In this document: positions 26,057 to 35,453 of the stretch, piece after piece | How the letters are laid out: every line of letters begins with the position of its first letter | Numbering within the stretch: the stretch's first letter is position 1 | Assembly: GCA_944392615.1 (NCBI GenBank) | Contig: CALXXF010000005.1 | Location: 1-64,000, forward strand | DNA length: 64,000 nucleotides | Origin: an uncultured Clostridia bacterium | GTDB lineage: Bacteria; Bacillota; Clostridia; Oscillospirales; CAG-272 | Reading direction: 5' to 3' | The notes under the pieces: model-generated | Databases searched by the model: none | What the model saw: the letters and a program-made list of their open reading frames with translations, nothing else | What the model was told of the DNA's origin: nothing | Program-made: the position numbers and the translations under genes

Positions 26057-26228
26057 ATTCTTATCAAAGCGCGGGCAAGGCGTTATTTACAGCCATGCCC
26101 GCATACATTTCCTTTCATTTTTTCGGAAATACTTGTCTGGACATTCATCTGAGTGACCTGCAACGGCAGGTATCGGGCAGAAAAAGCCGCGGCGCAGTTG
26201 AACCGTGCCGCGGCTTTACACCTCTTTG

Positions 26229-26534
26229 TCATGAGTCCTTCTTTTCGCATCTGCGGCATATCCTGCGTTCGACGGAGGAGCAGACCATGCCGACGACGAT
26301 GGCCGATGCCAAAACAACAGCGGCAAGTTTTACAACAGAAACCGAAAAATCGCCTTTTACAGTGCTTTCCATGAGCGGCTTTGAGAGGCCTTTGTCCTTG
26401 TAAAATCCGCTTGTCATATCGAAGCGGCAGGAATAAAAGGGCCCGGTCTTGTCAGCTTTTGCCATTTTGTCGCCTATATTGCGCATCATTTCCTTTTCCT
26501 TTTCCATCATTGCAGCTATTCTGGAATTTTTCAT
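26229..26534 (-). CDS. small single-pass membrane protein, unknown
   Basis: 101 residues. The start at 26534 is set by AAAGGAAGG about 7-13 bases upstream; the longer frame to 26582 has no such site. A charged N-terminus (EKEKEMMRNIGDKM) precedes one hydrophobic helix at about residues 66-85 (VVKLAAVVLASAIVVGMV) and a short Cys/Arg/Lys-rich tail (CRRCEKK). I know no family. The CRRC pair could bind a metal or be a disulfide. Confidence 0.65.
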   Translation of the reverse strand: MKNSRIAAMMEKEKEMMRNIGDKMAKADKTGPFYSCRFDMTSGFYKDKGLSKPLMESTVKGDFSVSVVKLAAVVLASAIVVGMVCSSVERRICRRCEKKDS

Positions 26535-26812
26535 TGTTTTTCCTTCCTTTCTGTGAAGCTCGTATATTATGTTTTGCGTCATTACACGACGTTATTCCGA
26601 ATTCCGATTCTTTTATTCGGCGGAAGCAAATGACCATATTATTTTCTTTTACAGTGTAATTATATCAGACAAAGATTGCCATTTCAAGTGATTAATGCAA
26701 AAAAACAAAAAACAGGCGCAAAATACCGAAAAAATCGATAAAGAAACATAAGTAAAACAATAAAGACTCCGGCATCTATTAGACGCGTGAAAGACACGGG
26801 GAAAAGGGGCGC

Positions 26813-26946
26813 GGGACATGCGTGTGCGGGAAAAGAAGTGCAGGGACGTGCGCGCGTGGGTGAAGAGGCGCGCAGGGACGTGCGTGTACGGATGAAGGGG
26901 CGAGGGGACGTGTGTGAGTGGGCTGAGGGGCGAGGGGACGTGCGAT
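26813..26946. repeat. 30-32 bp tandem repeat, 5 starts
   Basis: Units beginning GGGACGTGCG or GGGACATGCG start at 26813, 26843, 26875, 26905 and 26935. They are GC-rich and diverged, and lie between the small membrane protein and recG. Open frames across them are by-products of the repeat. Confidence 0.8.
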
Positions 26947-27024
26947 GGAGAAAACGGCGGTCTTAAGCGCTGATCACAGGAGGAACGTTTTGATGACGTG
27001 AGACAGATGCGGGTCAAACTGTCA

Positions 27025-27053
27025 TTGACAAACGCTCCTGCATGTGATATTCT
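27025..27053 (+). promoter_or_regulatory. consensus promoter of recG
   Basis: TTGACA (27025-27030), 17 bases, TATTCT (27048-27053), 72 bases before the ATG. A GTGGGGTG/CACCCCGC inverted repeat lies in the short leader. Confidence 0.8.
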
Positions 27054-27124
27054 TATCGTGGGGTGGTTTCAATATTCAATGATTAAATACACCCCGCGAT
27101 TATCGATAATTTTAAGGAGATGCC

Positions 27125-29266
27125 ATGCAGAAGCTCACTCTCGACAGTCCGGTCCTGAACGTGCAGGGAATAGGCGACAAGAAAGCAGCCGCTTTTTCAG
27201 CGCTTGGCGTGAGCACTGTAGGCGATCTTCTTTACAGATTCCCGAAGGCCTATCAGAACAGGGGAGACGCTGTCTCTCTTTTGCAGGCTGCTTCTCTTGA
27301 CGGCGAGTGCTGCTCTATGATTCTGACCGTCGCCGGTGCACCCTCAACGGTGACACTCAAGGGGAGGATAACGATAACAAAATTTCCCGTCTTTGACGAA
27401 AGCGGGAGATGTACCGCGGTGTTTTTTAATCAGCCCTATATAAAGAACGCCGTGTCGCTCGGAGCGACATACAGGTTCTGGGGAAAGCTCGTGTACAAGA
27501 AGGGAAAGTGGGAGCTTGTAAATCCTCAGTTTGAAGCATACAGTGAAAAGGCGGCTCTTCCGGACTTTGTGGCGGTCTATCACGTGGGCCGTTCGGTGAG
27601 TCAGAAGCTGATGCGCAGTACCGTCGTCTCGGCGCTCTCTTCTCTTGAACCGCCGCCGGGCGTGCTTCCCCATGCTGTTGAAGAAAGGCGCGGACTCATC
27701 CCGCTCTGCCGTGCGCTTTGTGAAATACACATCCCGTCCGATATGCAGGCGCTTACAGCAGCCAAGCGGCGTCTTGCCTTTGAAGAGCTGTTCATATTCG
27801 CCGTGGCTGTAAAAAGAAACAAGGAAGCGTCGAAGCGCTCCTGTAGCGGTACCGCGATCTCTGTGGACCGCAGCGCAACAGAACGTTTTATAAGCTCGCT
27901 TCCTTTTGAGCTCACCGGTGCGCAGGACAGGGTGGTATGCGAGATACTGACCGACCTTGAAAAAAACTCCGCAATGCACCGCATAATCAGCGGCGATGTC
28001 GGAAGCGGTAAAACGGTATGCGCCGCCGCCGCGGTTTTTGCCGTTGTTTCGGACGGCAGACAGGCGGCGCTTATGGCGCCGACCGAAATACTTGCAAGGC
28101 AGCATTATGAGGATCTTGACCGGATGTTTGCGCCGTTCGGGATAAAGACCGCTCTGCTGTCCGGCTCACTTTCCGCAAAGGAAAAAAAAGAAATAAGGGA
28201 AAAACTGAAAAACGGAGCAATTGACTTTGTAGTCGGCACGCATGCCCTTATATCGGAAAGCACATCCTTTTACAATCTTGCTCTTGTAATAACAGACGAA
28301 CAGCACCGGTTCGGGGTAAAGCAGAAGAGCGCCCTTGAATCAAAGGGACCGAGTCCGCATGTTCTTGTCATGAGCGCGACGCCGATACCCCGCACGCTGG
28401 CGCTCGTGCTTTACGGCGATCTTGACATTTCTGTCATAGATACCATGCCTCCACGTAGGAAGAAGGTTTCCACATTTCTTGTTGACGAAAGCTACCGATC
28501 GAGGCTTGACGGCTTTATAGCCAAATGCGCAGGTGAAGGCAGGCAGGTTTACATTGTCTGTCCCGCTATAGATGATACGTCTGATGATGAGACGGAAGAA
28601 GAGTATCAGGAAAAATCACCAGAAAGGGGTAATGACGCCGGCTTTGGCTCCGGAACGTCCGGCAGCCGGGTCAAGCGCGCGGTGGAGTATGCTCCGGAGC
28701 TTGCGAAGAAGCTGCCCGGCATAAGCGTAGGGTGCCTTCACGGGCGCATGAACCCGCGCGACAAGGAAAAAGTGATGGAAGAGTTCGTCTCCGGCAGACT
28801 CTCTGTCCTTGTTTCCACAACCGTTATAGAAGTGGGCGTCAACGTGCCGAACGCCGTTCTTATGGTTGTCGAAAATGCCGAAAGGTTCGGGCTTTCACAG
28901 CTTCATCAGCTCCGCGGAAGGGTGGGGCGTTCCGAGTACAAATCATGGTGCATACTGGTCAGCAATACCGGAAATGAGGAGTCGCTTGCGCGTCTTGATG
29001 TGCTTTGCAGGACATACGACGGCTACAAAATTGCGCAGGCGGATTTGGAGCAAAGAGGTCCCGGAGACTTCATAGCCCCGTCTGTGGGAGCCGTCAGACA
29101 GCACGGCTCTGCGGGATTTCACGCCGCCTCTCTCTGCAACGATATCTCAATGCTCAACGACGCGTTTTCAGATGCCGAAGAGCTTCTGAAAAACGACCCG
29201 GAGCTTTTGAAAAAGGAAAACAGCGCCATAGCAGCCGCTACGGACGCTCTTGTGCAGCTATCGTGA
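27125..29266 (+). CDS. recG: ATP-dependent DNA helicase RecG
   Basis: 713 residues, close to the normal 680-700. It reverses stalled replication forks and migrates Holliday junctions. The N-terminal wedge/OB domain (residues 1-230) starts with NVQGIGDKKAAAFSALGV. Walker A is GDVGSGKT at 290-297 and DEQH at 391-394. The C-terminal helicase domain carries TTVIEVGVNVPNA and QLRGRVGRSEYKS. A 20-residue acidic insert (DDTSDDETEEEYQE) lies in the second helicase domain. AAGGAG is placed 8 bases before the ATG. An imperfect 11-12 bp repeat (AGCTATCGTGC) spans the stop and the bases after it. Confidence 0.97.
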   Translation: MQKLTLDSPVLNVQGIGDKKAAAFSALGVSTVGDLLYRFPKAYQNRGDAVSLLQAASLDGECCSMILTVAGAPSTVTLKGRITITKFPVFDESGRCTAVFFNQPYIKNAVSLGATYRFWGKLVYKKGKWELVNPQFEAYSEKAALPDFVAVYHVGRSVSQKLMRSTVVSALSSLEPPPGVLPHAVEERRGLIPLCRALCEIHIPSDMQALTAAKRRLAFEELFIFAVAVKRNKEASKRSCSGTAISVDRSATERFISSLPFELTGAQDRVVCEILTDLEKNSAMHRIISGDVGSGKTVCAAAAVFAVVSDGRQAALMAPTEILARQHYEDLDRMFAPFGIKTALLSGSLSAKEKKEIREKLKNGAIDFVVGTHALISESTSFYNLALVITDEQHRFGVKQKSALESKGPSPHVLVMSATPIPRTLALVLYGDLDISVIDTMPPRRKKVSTFLVDESYRSRLDGFIAKCAGEGRQVYIVCPAIDDTSDDETEEEYQEKSPERGNDAGFGSGTSGSRVKRAVEYAPELAKKLPGISVGCLHGRMNPRDKEKVMEEFVSGRLSVLVSTTVIEVGVNVPNAVLMVVENAERFGLSQLHQLRGRVGRSEYKSWCILVSNTGNEESLARLDVLCRTYDGYKIAQADLEQRGPGDFIAPSVGAVRQHGSAGFHAASLCNDISMLNDAFSDAEELLKNDPELLKKENSAIAAATDALVQLS

Positions 29267-29300
29267 CAGCTATCGTGCAGTTATCGTGCAGCTCTTGTGA
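29255..29300. repeat. 11-12 bp tandem repeat at the end of recG
   Basis: Four to five units of AGCTATCGTGC or a variant; the first encodes the last residues of RecG and the rest lie past the stop. The following bases to 29600 hold a weak hairpin (GCAGGGC/GCCCTGC, 29489-29518) and no gene. Confidence 0.7.
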
Positions 29301-29600
29301 TACAGCTTTGCCGCGGCGCCGTGCGTCATTTTCCCTATGCCGACGTGTGCGCTGAGTGCTACTGCCGGCGGTAGGCTGCCGACTATGCAGACAGTATGTT
29401 AGATGCATGCCCTCAGCACGCCGTGACAGTTTCATGGACACATTCATGCGGAGCAACCCCGCCCGTTGTTTTTCCCGACGCAGAGCTTGCAGGGCTTTTC
29501 AGAAATTTCTTGCCCTGCCTGTTTATCTGACATTATGTTTTAACCGCTTTCCGCGGTACGGGGCGATATGCTCTGTCCACGGAAAACTATCGGAGATATC

Positions 29601-30113
29601 ATGAAAAAAGATTTTTCTAAAGACAGCACATGCTGCTTTACCGGACACAGAGATATACCGCGCGATGAATACATGACGACGGCGGAGCTGCTCTCACGTT
29701 GTGCAGAGCGTCTCATCCTCGCAGGCTTCAACAGGTTTATCTGCGGCGGCGCTCTCGGATTTGACACCGTTGCCGCTGTTTCTGTTATAAATCTCAGGGA
29801 AAAATATCCTGATATATGTCTTTTCATGGCGCTGCCCTGTCCGGACCAGGATATAAAGTGGATGCAGAAGGACAGGATATTCTACCGCAAGATTCTCGAA
29901 AGAGCGGATGAGACAGTAGTGCTCTCCGACAGTTATACGAAGGGTTGTATGATGCGGCGGAACCGCTACATGGTCGACAACAGCTCTGTTTGTATCTGCT
30001 ATGTGAATAAAAATTCAGGGGGCTCTTTTTACACAATGAATTACGCTGTAAATTCAGGGCTCAGGGTAATCAACATTGCAGATATGACCAAAGGGGGCGC
30101 CAGGAATGCTTGA
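29601..30113 (+). CDS. SLOG-family (YpsA/DUF1273-like) protein
   Basis: 170 residues. Rossmann-like SLOG fold: CCFTGHRDIPRDEY near the N-terminus, FICGGALGFDTVAA as nucleotide-binding turn, then MALPCPDQDIKW and MMRRNRYMVDNSS. SLOG proteins bind or process nucleotide-derived ligands; YpsA relatives influence cell division or stress in Bacilli, but no role can be fixed here. The start at 29601 follows GGAGA. The 3' end overlaps prmC by 8 bases, so the two are translationally coupled. Confidence 0.85.
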   Translation: MKKDFSKDSTCCFTGHRDIPRDEYMTTAELLSRCAERLILAGFNRFICGGALGFDTVAAVSVINLREKYPDICLFMALPCPDQDIKWMQKDRIFYRKILERADETVVLSDSYTKGCMMRRNRYMVDNSSVCICYVNKNSGGSFYTMNYAVNSGLRVINIADMTKGGARNA

Positions 30114-30873
30114 AGGGTATGAGGAAAGAGAGCTCATCTCCTCTTTCAGGCGAAAGGGCATTTCCAAAAATGAATATGCCGCTCTCCTTGAGGCGGCGGA
30201 AAAGGAGCTTGAAAGAGGACGTCCGCTGGCATATATTACCGGCGAACAGCCCTTTTACAACCTTGCTTTTTATGTGGACGAAAGAGTGCTCGTACCGCGT
30301 CCGGACACAGAACGCGTGGTTGAAAAGGCTCTCGCACTTGCCCCGCCCGGCTCGTTTTTTGCAGATCTGTGCACGGGAAGCGGGTGCATAGCCCTCACAC
30401 TCCTTTACAACAGGCGCGACCTCACCGCAGCCGCGTTCGACATATCCGCAGACTCCCTTGAAGTGGCGCGCCGGAATACGGAGCGGCTTGGGCTTTCCGA
30501 CAGGATCGAATACCATGTTGAAGACGTTTTAAAACCCGCGAGCTTCAGGCGCAGTTTTGATTTTATTATTTCAAATCCGCCTTATATAAAAACTGGCAGC
30601 ATATCCGATTATCCCTCCCTTTCGTTTGAGCCCCACAGCGCACTGGACGGCGGGAGAGACGGGCTTGACTTTTACAGGGCAATAGTTGAAAACTGGAGCT
30701 GCCTTCTTTCCCCAGACGGTTTTTTTCTCTTTGAGATAGGCTACGATCAGGCTGCCGATATCATAAAAATAGCCGGAAACGCCGGGTTTTCATGCGGCAT
30801 TTTCAGAGATTACGGCGGAAACGACAGAGTTGCGCTTCTTAAGAAAAAGCAGGTACAGTTCGGCGCTCTCTGA
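30106..30873 (+). CDS. prmC: peptide chain release factor N5-glutamine methyltransferase
   Basis: 255 residues. It methylates the GGQ glutamine of release factors RF1/RF2. The N-terminal helical part is slightly short. PLAYITGEQPFYNL is the family signature, followed by VPRPDTE, the SAM-binding motif FADLCTGSGCIAL and the catalytic NPPY (FIISNPPYIKTG). GGGGG lies 9 bases before the ATG, and the gene overlaps the SLOG gene upstream. prfA, its usual neighbour, is not in the window. Confidence 0.94.
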   Translation: MLEGYEERELISSFRRKGISKNEYAALLEAAEKELERGRPLAYITGEQPFYNLAFYVDERVLVPRPDTERVVEKALALAPPGSFFADLCTGSGCIALTLLYNRRDLTAAAFDISADSLEVARRNTERLGLSDRIEYHVEDVLKPASFRRSFDFIISNPPYIKTGSISDYPSLSFEPHSALDGGRDGLDFYRAIVENWSCLLSPDGFFLFEIGYDQAADIIKIAGNAGFSCGIFRDYGGNDRVALLKKKQVQFGAL

Positions 30874-31261
30874 CAGGCTCAGCTGTTTCGCTCTTTTTTT
30901 GCTGTTTTCAGAAGTTATTATTCAAAAAGCGCTCGCTCTGCAAGCGCATGTATTTTCGGTTGCCGGCGTTTGCCCGGACAAGCATCTCATGGTGATAGCG
31001 AGAATACAAAATGCAGGCTGAAACGCACAGGCTTTCGTAAAAGCCGCAATGCGCCGGGCTCATGCACCACGGGATTATTCCTGCAGCGGGCGCGATACTG
31101 TCTTTTCGCCGTAGAGCGGACGCAATAATGCCTTCTGTTTTGAAGCGGACGCGATACCGCCTCATGCTGCGGCGCAGGCTCCTGATGCCTGCAACAGCGA
31201 CAGATATCAGATATATGTTTGAAATAAAGAAAAGATAATCCTGCTGAAAGGGGTTGCCGAT
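30874..31261. other. spacer with degenerate repeats before citramalate synthase
   Basis: Diverged units resembling GCGGACGCGATA occur near 31086, 31117 and 31147 (period about 30). A hairpin GCAGGC ... GCCTGC lies near 31168-31190 without a T-run. I see no gene. Confidence 0.4.
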
Positions 31262-32863
31262 TTGAAGATACAGGTCTATGACACAACACTGCGCGACGGA
31301 GCTCAGGGCTTCGGAATTTCCTTTACGCGCAACGACAAACTTAACATCATATCCGCTCTTGACAAGCTTGGCGTAGATTATATTGAAGCCGGCAATTTTG
31401 CTATAGACGAGGATATGAAGATATTTGAGGCGTGCGACGGTATAAAGCTGAAGAACGCAAGGCTCGTCGCCTTCGGCAGTACCTGCCGTCCGGGCACGAA
31501 AGCGGCGGACGACCCGCTTCTGCGCCGGATAACCGAAACGGCTGTTGAAGATATCTGCGTTTTCGGCAAGAGCAGGCTTCTCCATGTAGAGGAGATTCTT
31601 CGCACCACGCCCGACGAAAATCTGAGGATAATATACGATACGATAAGTTTTCTTAAGTCACGCGGGAAGAGGGTTATTTTTGATGCCGAGCAGTTTTTTG
31701 ACGGCTATTCCGACGACCCGCCATACGCTGTAAACGTCCTGAGAACTGCAAGGGAGGCGGGTGCGGACTCAATCGTCCTCTGCGATACCAACGGCGCCAT
31801 GCTTCCGGATGTGATCGGTATGGTCTGCTCGCACATTCACAGAATGATGCCGGATGTAAACCTCGGTATACACTGTCACAACGACCTCGGAATGGCTGTT
31901 GCATGCACGCTTGAGGCGGTTATATCAGGAGTCTCACAGATACATGTAACTGTTTCTGGTATAGGCGAAAGATGCGGCAATACAAATCTCAACACTATAG
32001 TCCCGCTGCTTCAGCTCAAAATGGGATACAACGTCATACCTCCCGAAAATCTCAGAAATCTGACTCAGACAGCCAGGTATGTAAATGAAATTGCAAACAA
32101 CGCCTTTGATGAAAGCGAACCGTTTGTGGGAGGAAGCGCGTTTACACACAAAGCTGGCATGCATGTAGACGCCGTTAACAAAAATCCCGCGTCGTTTGAA
32201 CACACAGAGCCGGAATCGGTTGGTAATGAAAGAAACATCCTCATATCCGCTCTGTCGGGCAAGAGCGCCGTTCATTCCAAAATGCTCGGTATTCTTCCCG
32301 GTATAACGAAGGATTCTCCGCTCGTTGCGGCAGGCACACAAAGAATAAAGCAGCTTGAGGCGCAGGGCTACCGCTTTGAGGACGCCGAAGCGTCCCTGTC
32401 TTTAAGACTGCGCGAGATTATCTGCCCCGAACAGGGGGACGACCTCGGCGGTTTTTTCAAGCTTATGAGCTTCAACGTCATGATAAGCGAGTCTAAAAGT
32501 GAGATAAAGCCGGTTTGCTCCGCTGTAGTCAAAATAAAGGTGGGAGACAGCGAGGAAATAACCGCCGCAGAGGGGCAGGGACCTGTAAACGCCCTCGACC
32601 TTGCCTTGAGAAAGGCCCTTTCCCGCTTCTATCCGAAAATATCCCAGATACGTCTCTGTGATTACAAGGTGCGGGTACTTGATTCCGGAAGCGAAAATAC
32701 CGCTTCAAAGGTGCTCGTTAGAGTCAGTACCACAGACAACAAGAGCGTGTGGAGGACAGTCGGGGTGTCTCCGGACATAATAGACGCAAGCTGGCAGGCG
32801 CTTTCCGATTCCATGATATATTTTCTTGAAAAAGAAAAGGCAAGTGCCGGCGCAGGGAAGTAA
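31262..32863 (+). CDS. cimA: citramalate synthase
   Basis: 533 residues. It condenses pyruvate and acetyl-CoA to (R)-citramalate, giving a threonine-independent route to isoleucine. The HMGL-like barrel starts with YDTTLRDGAQG, and CDTNGAMLPD, HCHNDLGMAVA (metal ligands) and GIGERCGNTNL follow. From about residue 385 the C-terminal LeuA-type allosteric domain is present. Length and motifs fit the CimA type rather than LeuA or homocitrate synthase. The start codon is TTG at 31262, supported by AAAGGGG 8 bases upstream. No leucine or isoleucine genes adjoin it. A large hairpin (about 32843-32880) spans its stop codon. Confidence 0.92.
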   Translation: MKIQVYDTTLRDGAQGFGISFTRNDKLNIISALDKLGVDYIEAGNFAIDEDMKIFEACDGIKLKNARLVAFGSTCRPGTKAADDPLLRRITETAVEDICVFGKSRLLHVEEILRTTPDENLRIIYDTISFLKSRGKRVIFDAEQFFDGYSDDPPYAVNVLRTAREAGADSIVLCDTNGAMLPDVIGMVCSHIHRMMPDVNLGIHCHNDLGMAVACTLEAVISGVSQIHVTVSGIGERCGNTNLNTIVPLLQLKMGYNVIPPENLRNLTQTARYVNEIANNAFDESEPFVGGSAFTHKAGMHVDAVNKNPASFEHTEPESVGNERNILISALSGKSAVHSKMLGILPGITKDSPLVAAGTQRIKQLEAQGYRFEDAEASLSLRLREIICPEQGDDLGGFFKLMSFNVMISESKSEIKPVCSAVVKIKVGDSEEITAAEGQGPVNALDLALRKALSRFYPKISQIRLCDYKVRVLDSGSENTASKVLVRVSTTDNKSVWRTVGVSPDIIDASWQALSDSMIYFLEKEKASAGAGK

Positions 32864-32886
32864 TCCCTGCACTCCGGCACCTGCCC

Positions 32887-32995
32887 TTGCGCAAGCCGCG
32901 AGTGTGTCTTTTGATTTGCGCAAGCCGTGAGCGTGTCTATTGATTTGCGCAAGCCGTGAGCGTGTCTTTTGATTTACGCAAGCCGCGAGCAAACG
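32887..32995. repeat. 29-bp tandem repeat, 4 copies
   Basis: Units TTGCGCAAGCCGtGAGCGTGT begin at 32887, 32916, 32945 and 32974 with an exact 29-base period, between the convergent cimA and phosphoesterase genes. The first unit overlaps the 3' side of the hairpin at the cimA stop. Confidence 0.9.
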
Positions 32996-32999
32996 GCGG

Positions 33000-33683
33000 T
33001 CATACGTAGAATTCTTTTCCGTTATCAAGGCAAAGGCAGCCGAGCGTGCCGCCCTCGGCGAGTCCGCAGTCAATGCCTATCTGACCGTTTCGCCGGTATA
33101 TCATGTTCCGGCTGTTTTCATCTATTTTAAACGTCGGTGTGTGCCCGGTTATCAGTATTTTGTCGCTGAAATACTCCCTTGAAAAGTCTGCCGGACAGCT
33201 TATTATATCCTTTACACTGTAGTCGTCGGGGTTCATGCCTTCGGCAAAGCCAGGCAGTCCGGCGTGTACCAGCAAATAGTCCCCTTCTGATGTGGTTATT
33301 TCATCGTATGCTACAAATTCTTCCCTTATATAGTCGAGTATATCGCTCTTCTCTTCGTCTGAAAGTCCTCTGAATTCTGTTACTGTAGGCATTCCCCCAT
33401 CTTTCAGCCATGCCGCAAAGCTTTTCATGTACGCTGAATCCTTGCGCGCCTTCTCACCCTCCATGGACGACAGCATCCGGAGAGCGCGGTAGTCGCAGTC
33501 GCCTATTATAGGAAAAACATTGCAGCGCATAAGCGCGTCTTTCATGATCTTCATGGGCTCAGGACCCCTGTCGCAGATGTCTCCGTTTATAAAAAGGCTG
33601 TCTGAGTCCTTAAGAGCGATTTTATCTATCATCTCGGTGTATTTATCGTAGCGGCCGTGCAGGTCGCTCATGACATAAAACAT
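33000..33683 (-). CDS. calcineurin-like metallophosphoesterase
   Basis: 227 residues, PrpA/ApaH-like protein phosphatase type. Metal motifs are SDLHG (6-10), GDICDRG (35-41), VHAGLPG and TGHTPTFK. The usual GNHD/E motif is replaced by GDCD, so the active site differs from the standard. Substrate could be a phosphoprotein or a dinucleoside polyphosphate. A perfect AGGAGG lies 7 bases before the ATG. Confidence 0.88.
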   Translation of the reverse strand: MFYVMSDLHGRYDKYTEMIDKIALKDSDSLFINGDICDRGPEPMKIMKDALMRCNVFPIIGDCDYRALRMLSSMEGEKARKDSAYMKSFAAWLKDGGMPTVTEFRGLSDEEKSDILDYIREEFVAYDEITTSEGDYLLVHAGLPGFAEGMNPDDYSVKDIISCPADFSREYFSDKILITGHTPTFKIDENSRNMIYRRNGQIGIDCGLAEGGTLGCLCLDNGKEFYV

Positions 33684-33876
33684 CTGAAAACCTCCTGTAT
33701 ATTTCTGTCTTGTCCACGGATATCATTTTAACACAAAAACATCACTCTCACAATAGAGCACTCAAATCTGCCGTATTGGGTACATGACTTTTCGGCAAAG
33801 GCTGTCGGAAAATGTCGCGCCCGGTTTTTCCGGAGCTCGTACTCACTTGCATATATGAATGTCGGAGAACCTGTAA

Positions 33877-35058
33877 ATGAAAAAAAACAGAGCAACGGAA
33901 TTTATAATAATATTTTTTTTGGCACTTCTTACGGTCATTGTGACAGCCCTTTCCGGCTGCTCATCTCCGGCTCTGCCGGGTACTGAAGAAACATATGCAA
34001 ATGGATTGCGCCCGCAGGGCACGGATACATCAGGCGCCGCCGCAGAAAATGAAGATACGGAAGATTCATATACAGACAGCCATGATACTGAAAAGCAGGA
34101 CGCAGTGACGACGTCGCAGGGTCAGGAAGAGCCCGAATATCCGGATATTGTCTTTGACACAGAGGTCATTGCCGGCGAGCCCGGCGAACCTATGCGCATA
34201 AACTGGAATCCTTATAAGCTCCCGGCGCTTTTTTCTGAGGCGGGGGAGGAATATGGCGAAGGCGCACTTGATTTTATAAAGGCTCTTATAAATCACAGAA
34301 ATACCGTGTCTTTTTCATCACTTGAGGTAATGAAGGCTGTCGAAGACAACATTTTTGCCGGATTTCCGCTGTCTGCCCTCGCGTCTGTCACCTTTGATGC
34401 GGAATCGCTCAGCGCCGTATTCGACTACAGATACCAGCGGGATGAGCACCTGAGAAAGGTGACGGAATTCAAAGAACGCGTTGAGAGCATCATAGCCGAA
34501 ACGCTTCTTTTCGGAGACGATGAGTGCATCGCTGCTCTTTTGCTTTATCACTGGATCTCGTCCGAAGTCGATTATTTCACGCACGCATATGAGCAGTGGC
34601 AGACAAATGCGTACTATGCTCTTATGAACGGGGAATCGATATGCTACGGATTTGCTGAGGCATACAGCTATCTGCTGCTCCAGGTCGGCATAAGAGCAGA
34701 GGTGCTTTTCCTTGAAAGCCGTTCCGACGGCGCGGAGCATGCCTGGTGCGTCATAACAGTAGACGGAAAGAGCTATCACTGCGACCCTACGTGGGAAAGC
34801 TCCGTATGCTCCGGGGCGGGCTTCTCATACTTCGGACTTACAGATCAGGACAGGAATGATGTCTTTGCCCTTGAAAGCGCTCATTATGGCAACGGCGCGC
34901 TGTCGAGTCTGTATTCTTATATCTGCGGCGACGACAGATTCGCTGCGCTCAATTTTCCTATATTTTCAGACGACAGATGGACTTTGGACAGAGAGAATTA
35001 TATTGTGACATACAGCGGCAAGCGGTACGCTTTTCCGCCTTCGCGTTCAAAAACATGA
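33877..35058 (+). CDS. lipoprotein with transglutaminase-like domain
   Basis: 393 residues. Lipobox LSGC with Cys28, then an acidic, Thr/Gln/Glu-rich linker (residues 30-95). The C-terminal half is a transglutaminase-core/cysteine-protease fold with the triad Cys256 (ESICYGFAEAYSYLL), His288 (GAEHAWCVI) and Asp303 (YHCDPTWES). Such extracellular domains cut or cross-link peptides; the substrate is unknown. It stands alone, with the phosphoesterase divergent upstream and an AT-rich stretch downstream. Confidence 0.88.
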   Translation: MKKNRATEFIIIFFLALLTVIVTALSGCSSPALPGTEETYANGLRPQGTDTSGAAAENEDTEDSYTDSHDTEKQDAVTTSQGQEEPEYPDIVFDTEVIAGEPGEPMRINWNPYKLPALFSEAGEEYGEGALDFIKALINHRNTVSFSSLEVMKAVEDNIFAGFPLSALASVTFDAESLSAVFDYRYQRDEHLRKVTEFKERVESIIAETLLFGDDECIAALLLYHWISSEVDYFTHAYEQWQTNAYYALMNGESICYGFAEAYSYLLLQVGIRAEVLFLESRSDGAEHAWCVITVDGKSYHCDPTWESSVCSGAGFSYFGLTDQDRNDVFALESAHYGNGALSSLYSYICGDDRFAALNFPIFSDDRWTLDRENYIVTYSGKRYAFPPSRSKT

Positions 35059-35074
35059 GCCGGGGCAGCGCGCT

Positions 35075-35440
35075 CTACTTCAGCGCCTTCAAAAATTTTT
35101 TGAGAGAATTTTTAAAAAGGATTTTTAACAATGGTTTTTAAAAATCTTTAAGGAAATTTTTTTCAAAAAGTTTTTGGATTTTTTAAAAAATTGAAAGTTT
35201 ATTTAAAGATTTTTGAAAGATTTTTTAAGAATTATAAAGGAATTTTGGAAAGAATTTTATTAAAATACAAATGTCAAAAACCTGAAAAACTTTTTTGTAA
35301 AATCGGACGAAAAAAAACGGTGGCTTGTATTCCTTATTGCAGGCATTATTTTCAATCGGTAAAAATCATTAAAAATATTAAAAATCATTATAAACAAATT
35401 TATAAACAAATTTAAAAAGTTTTCAGCCGCCTGATGCGGC
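35075..35440. repeat. AT-rich, low-complexity intergenic stretch
   Basis: About 370 bases made mainly of A- and T-runs joined by GGATTTTT, GGAAATTTT and TTTTGAAAG. It looks like heavily diverged short repeats. No gene is credible in it. It probably contains the promoter of thiI. Confidence 0.55.
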
Positions 35441-35453
35441 ACGGGAGATCGCA

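Noticed and set aside
26649-27017. 122-codon minus-strand frame
   Set aside because: It is a translation of the 30-bp array (Pro/Ser/His/Thr repeats) without a ribosome site.
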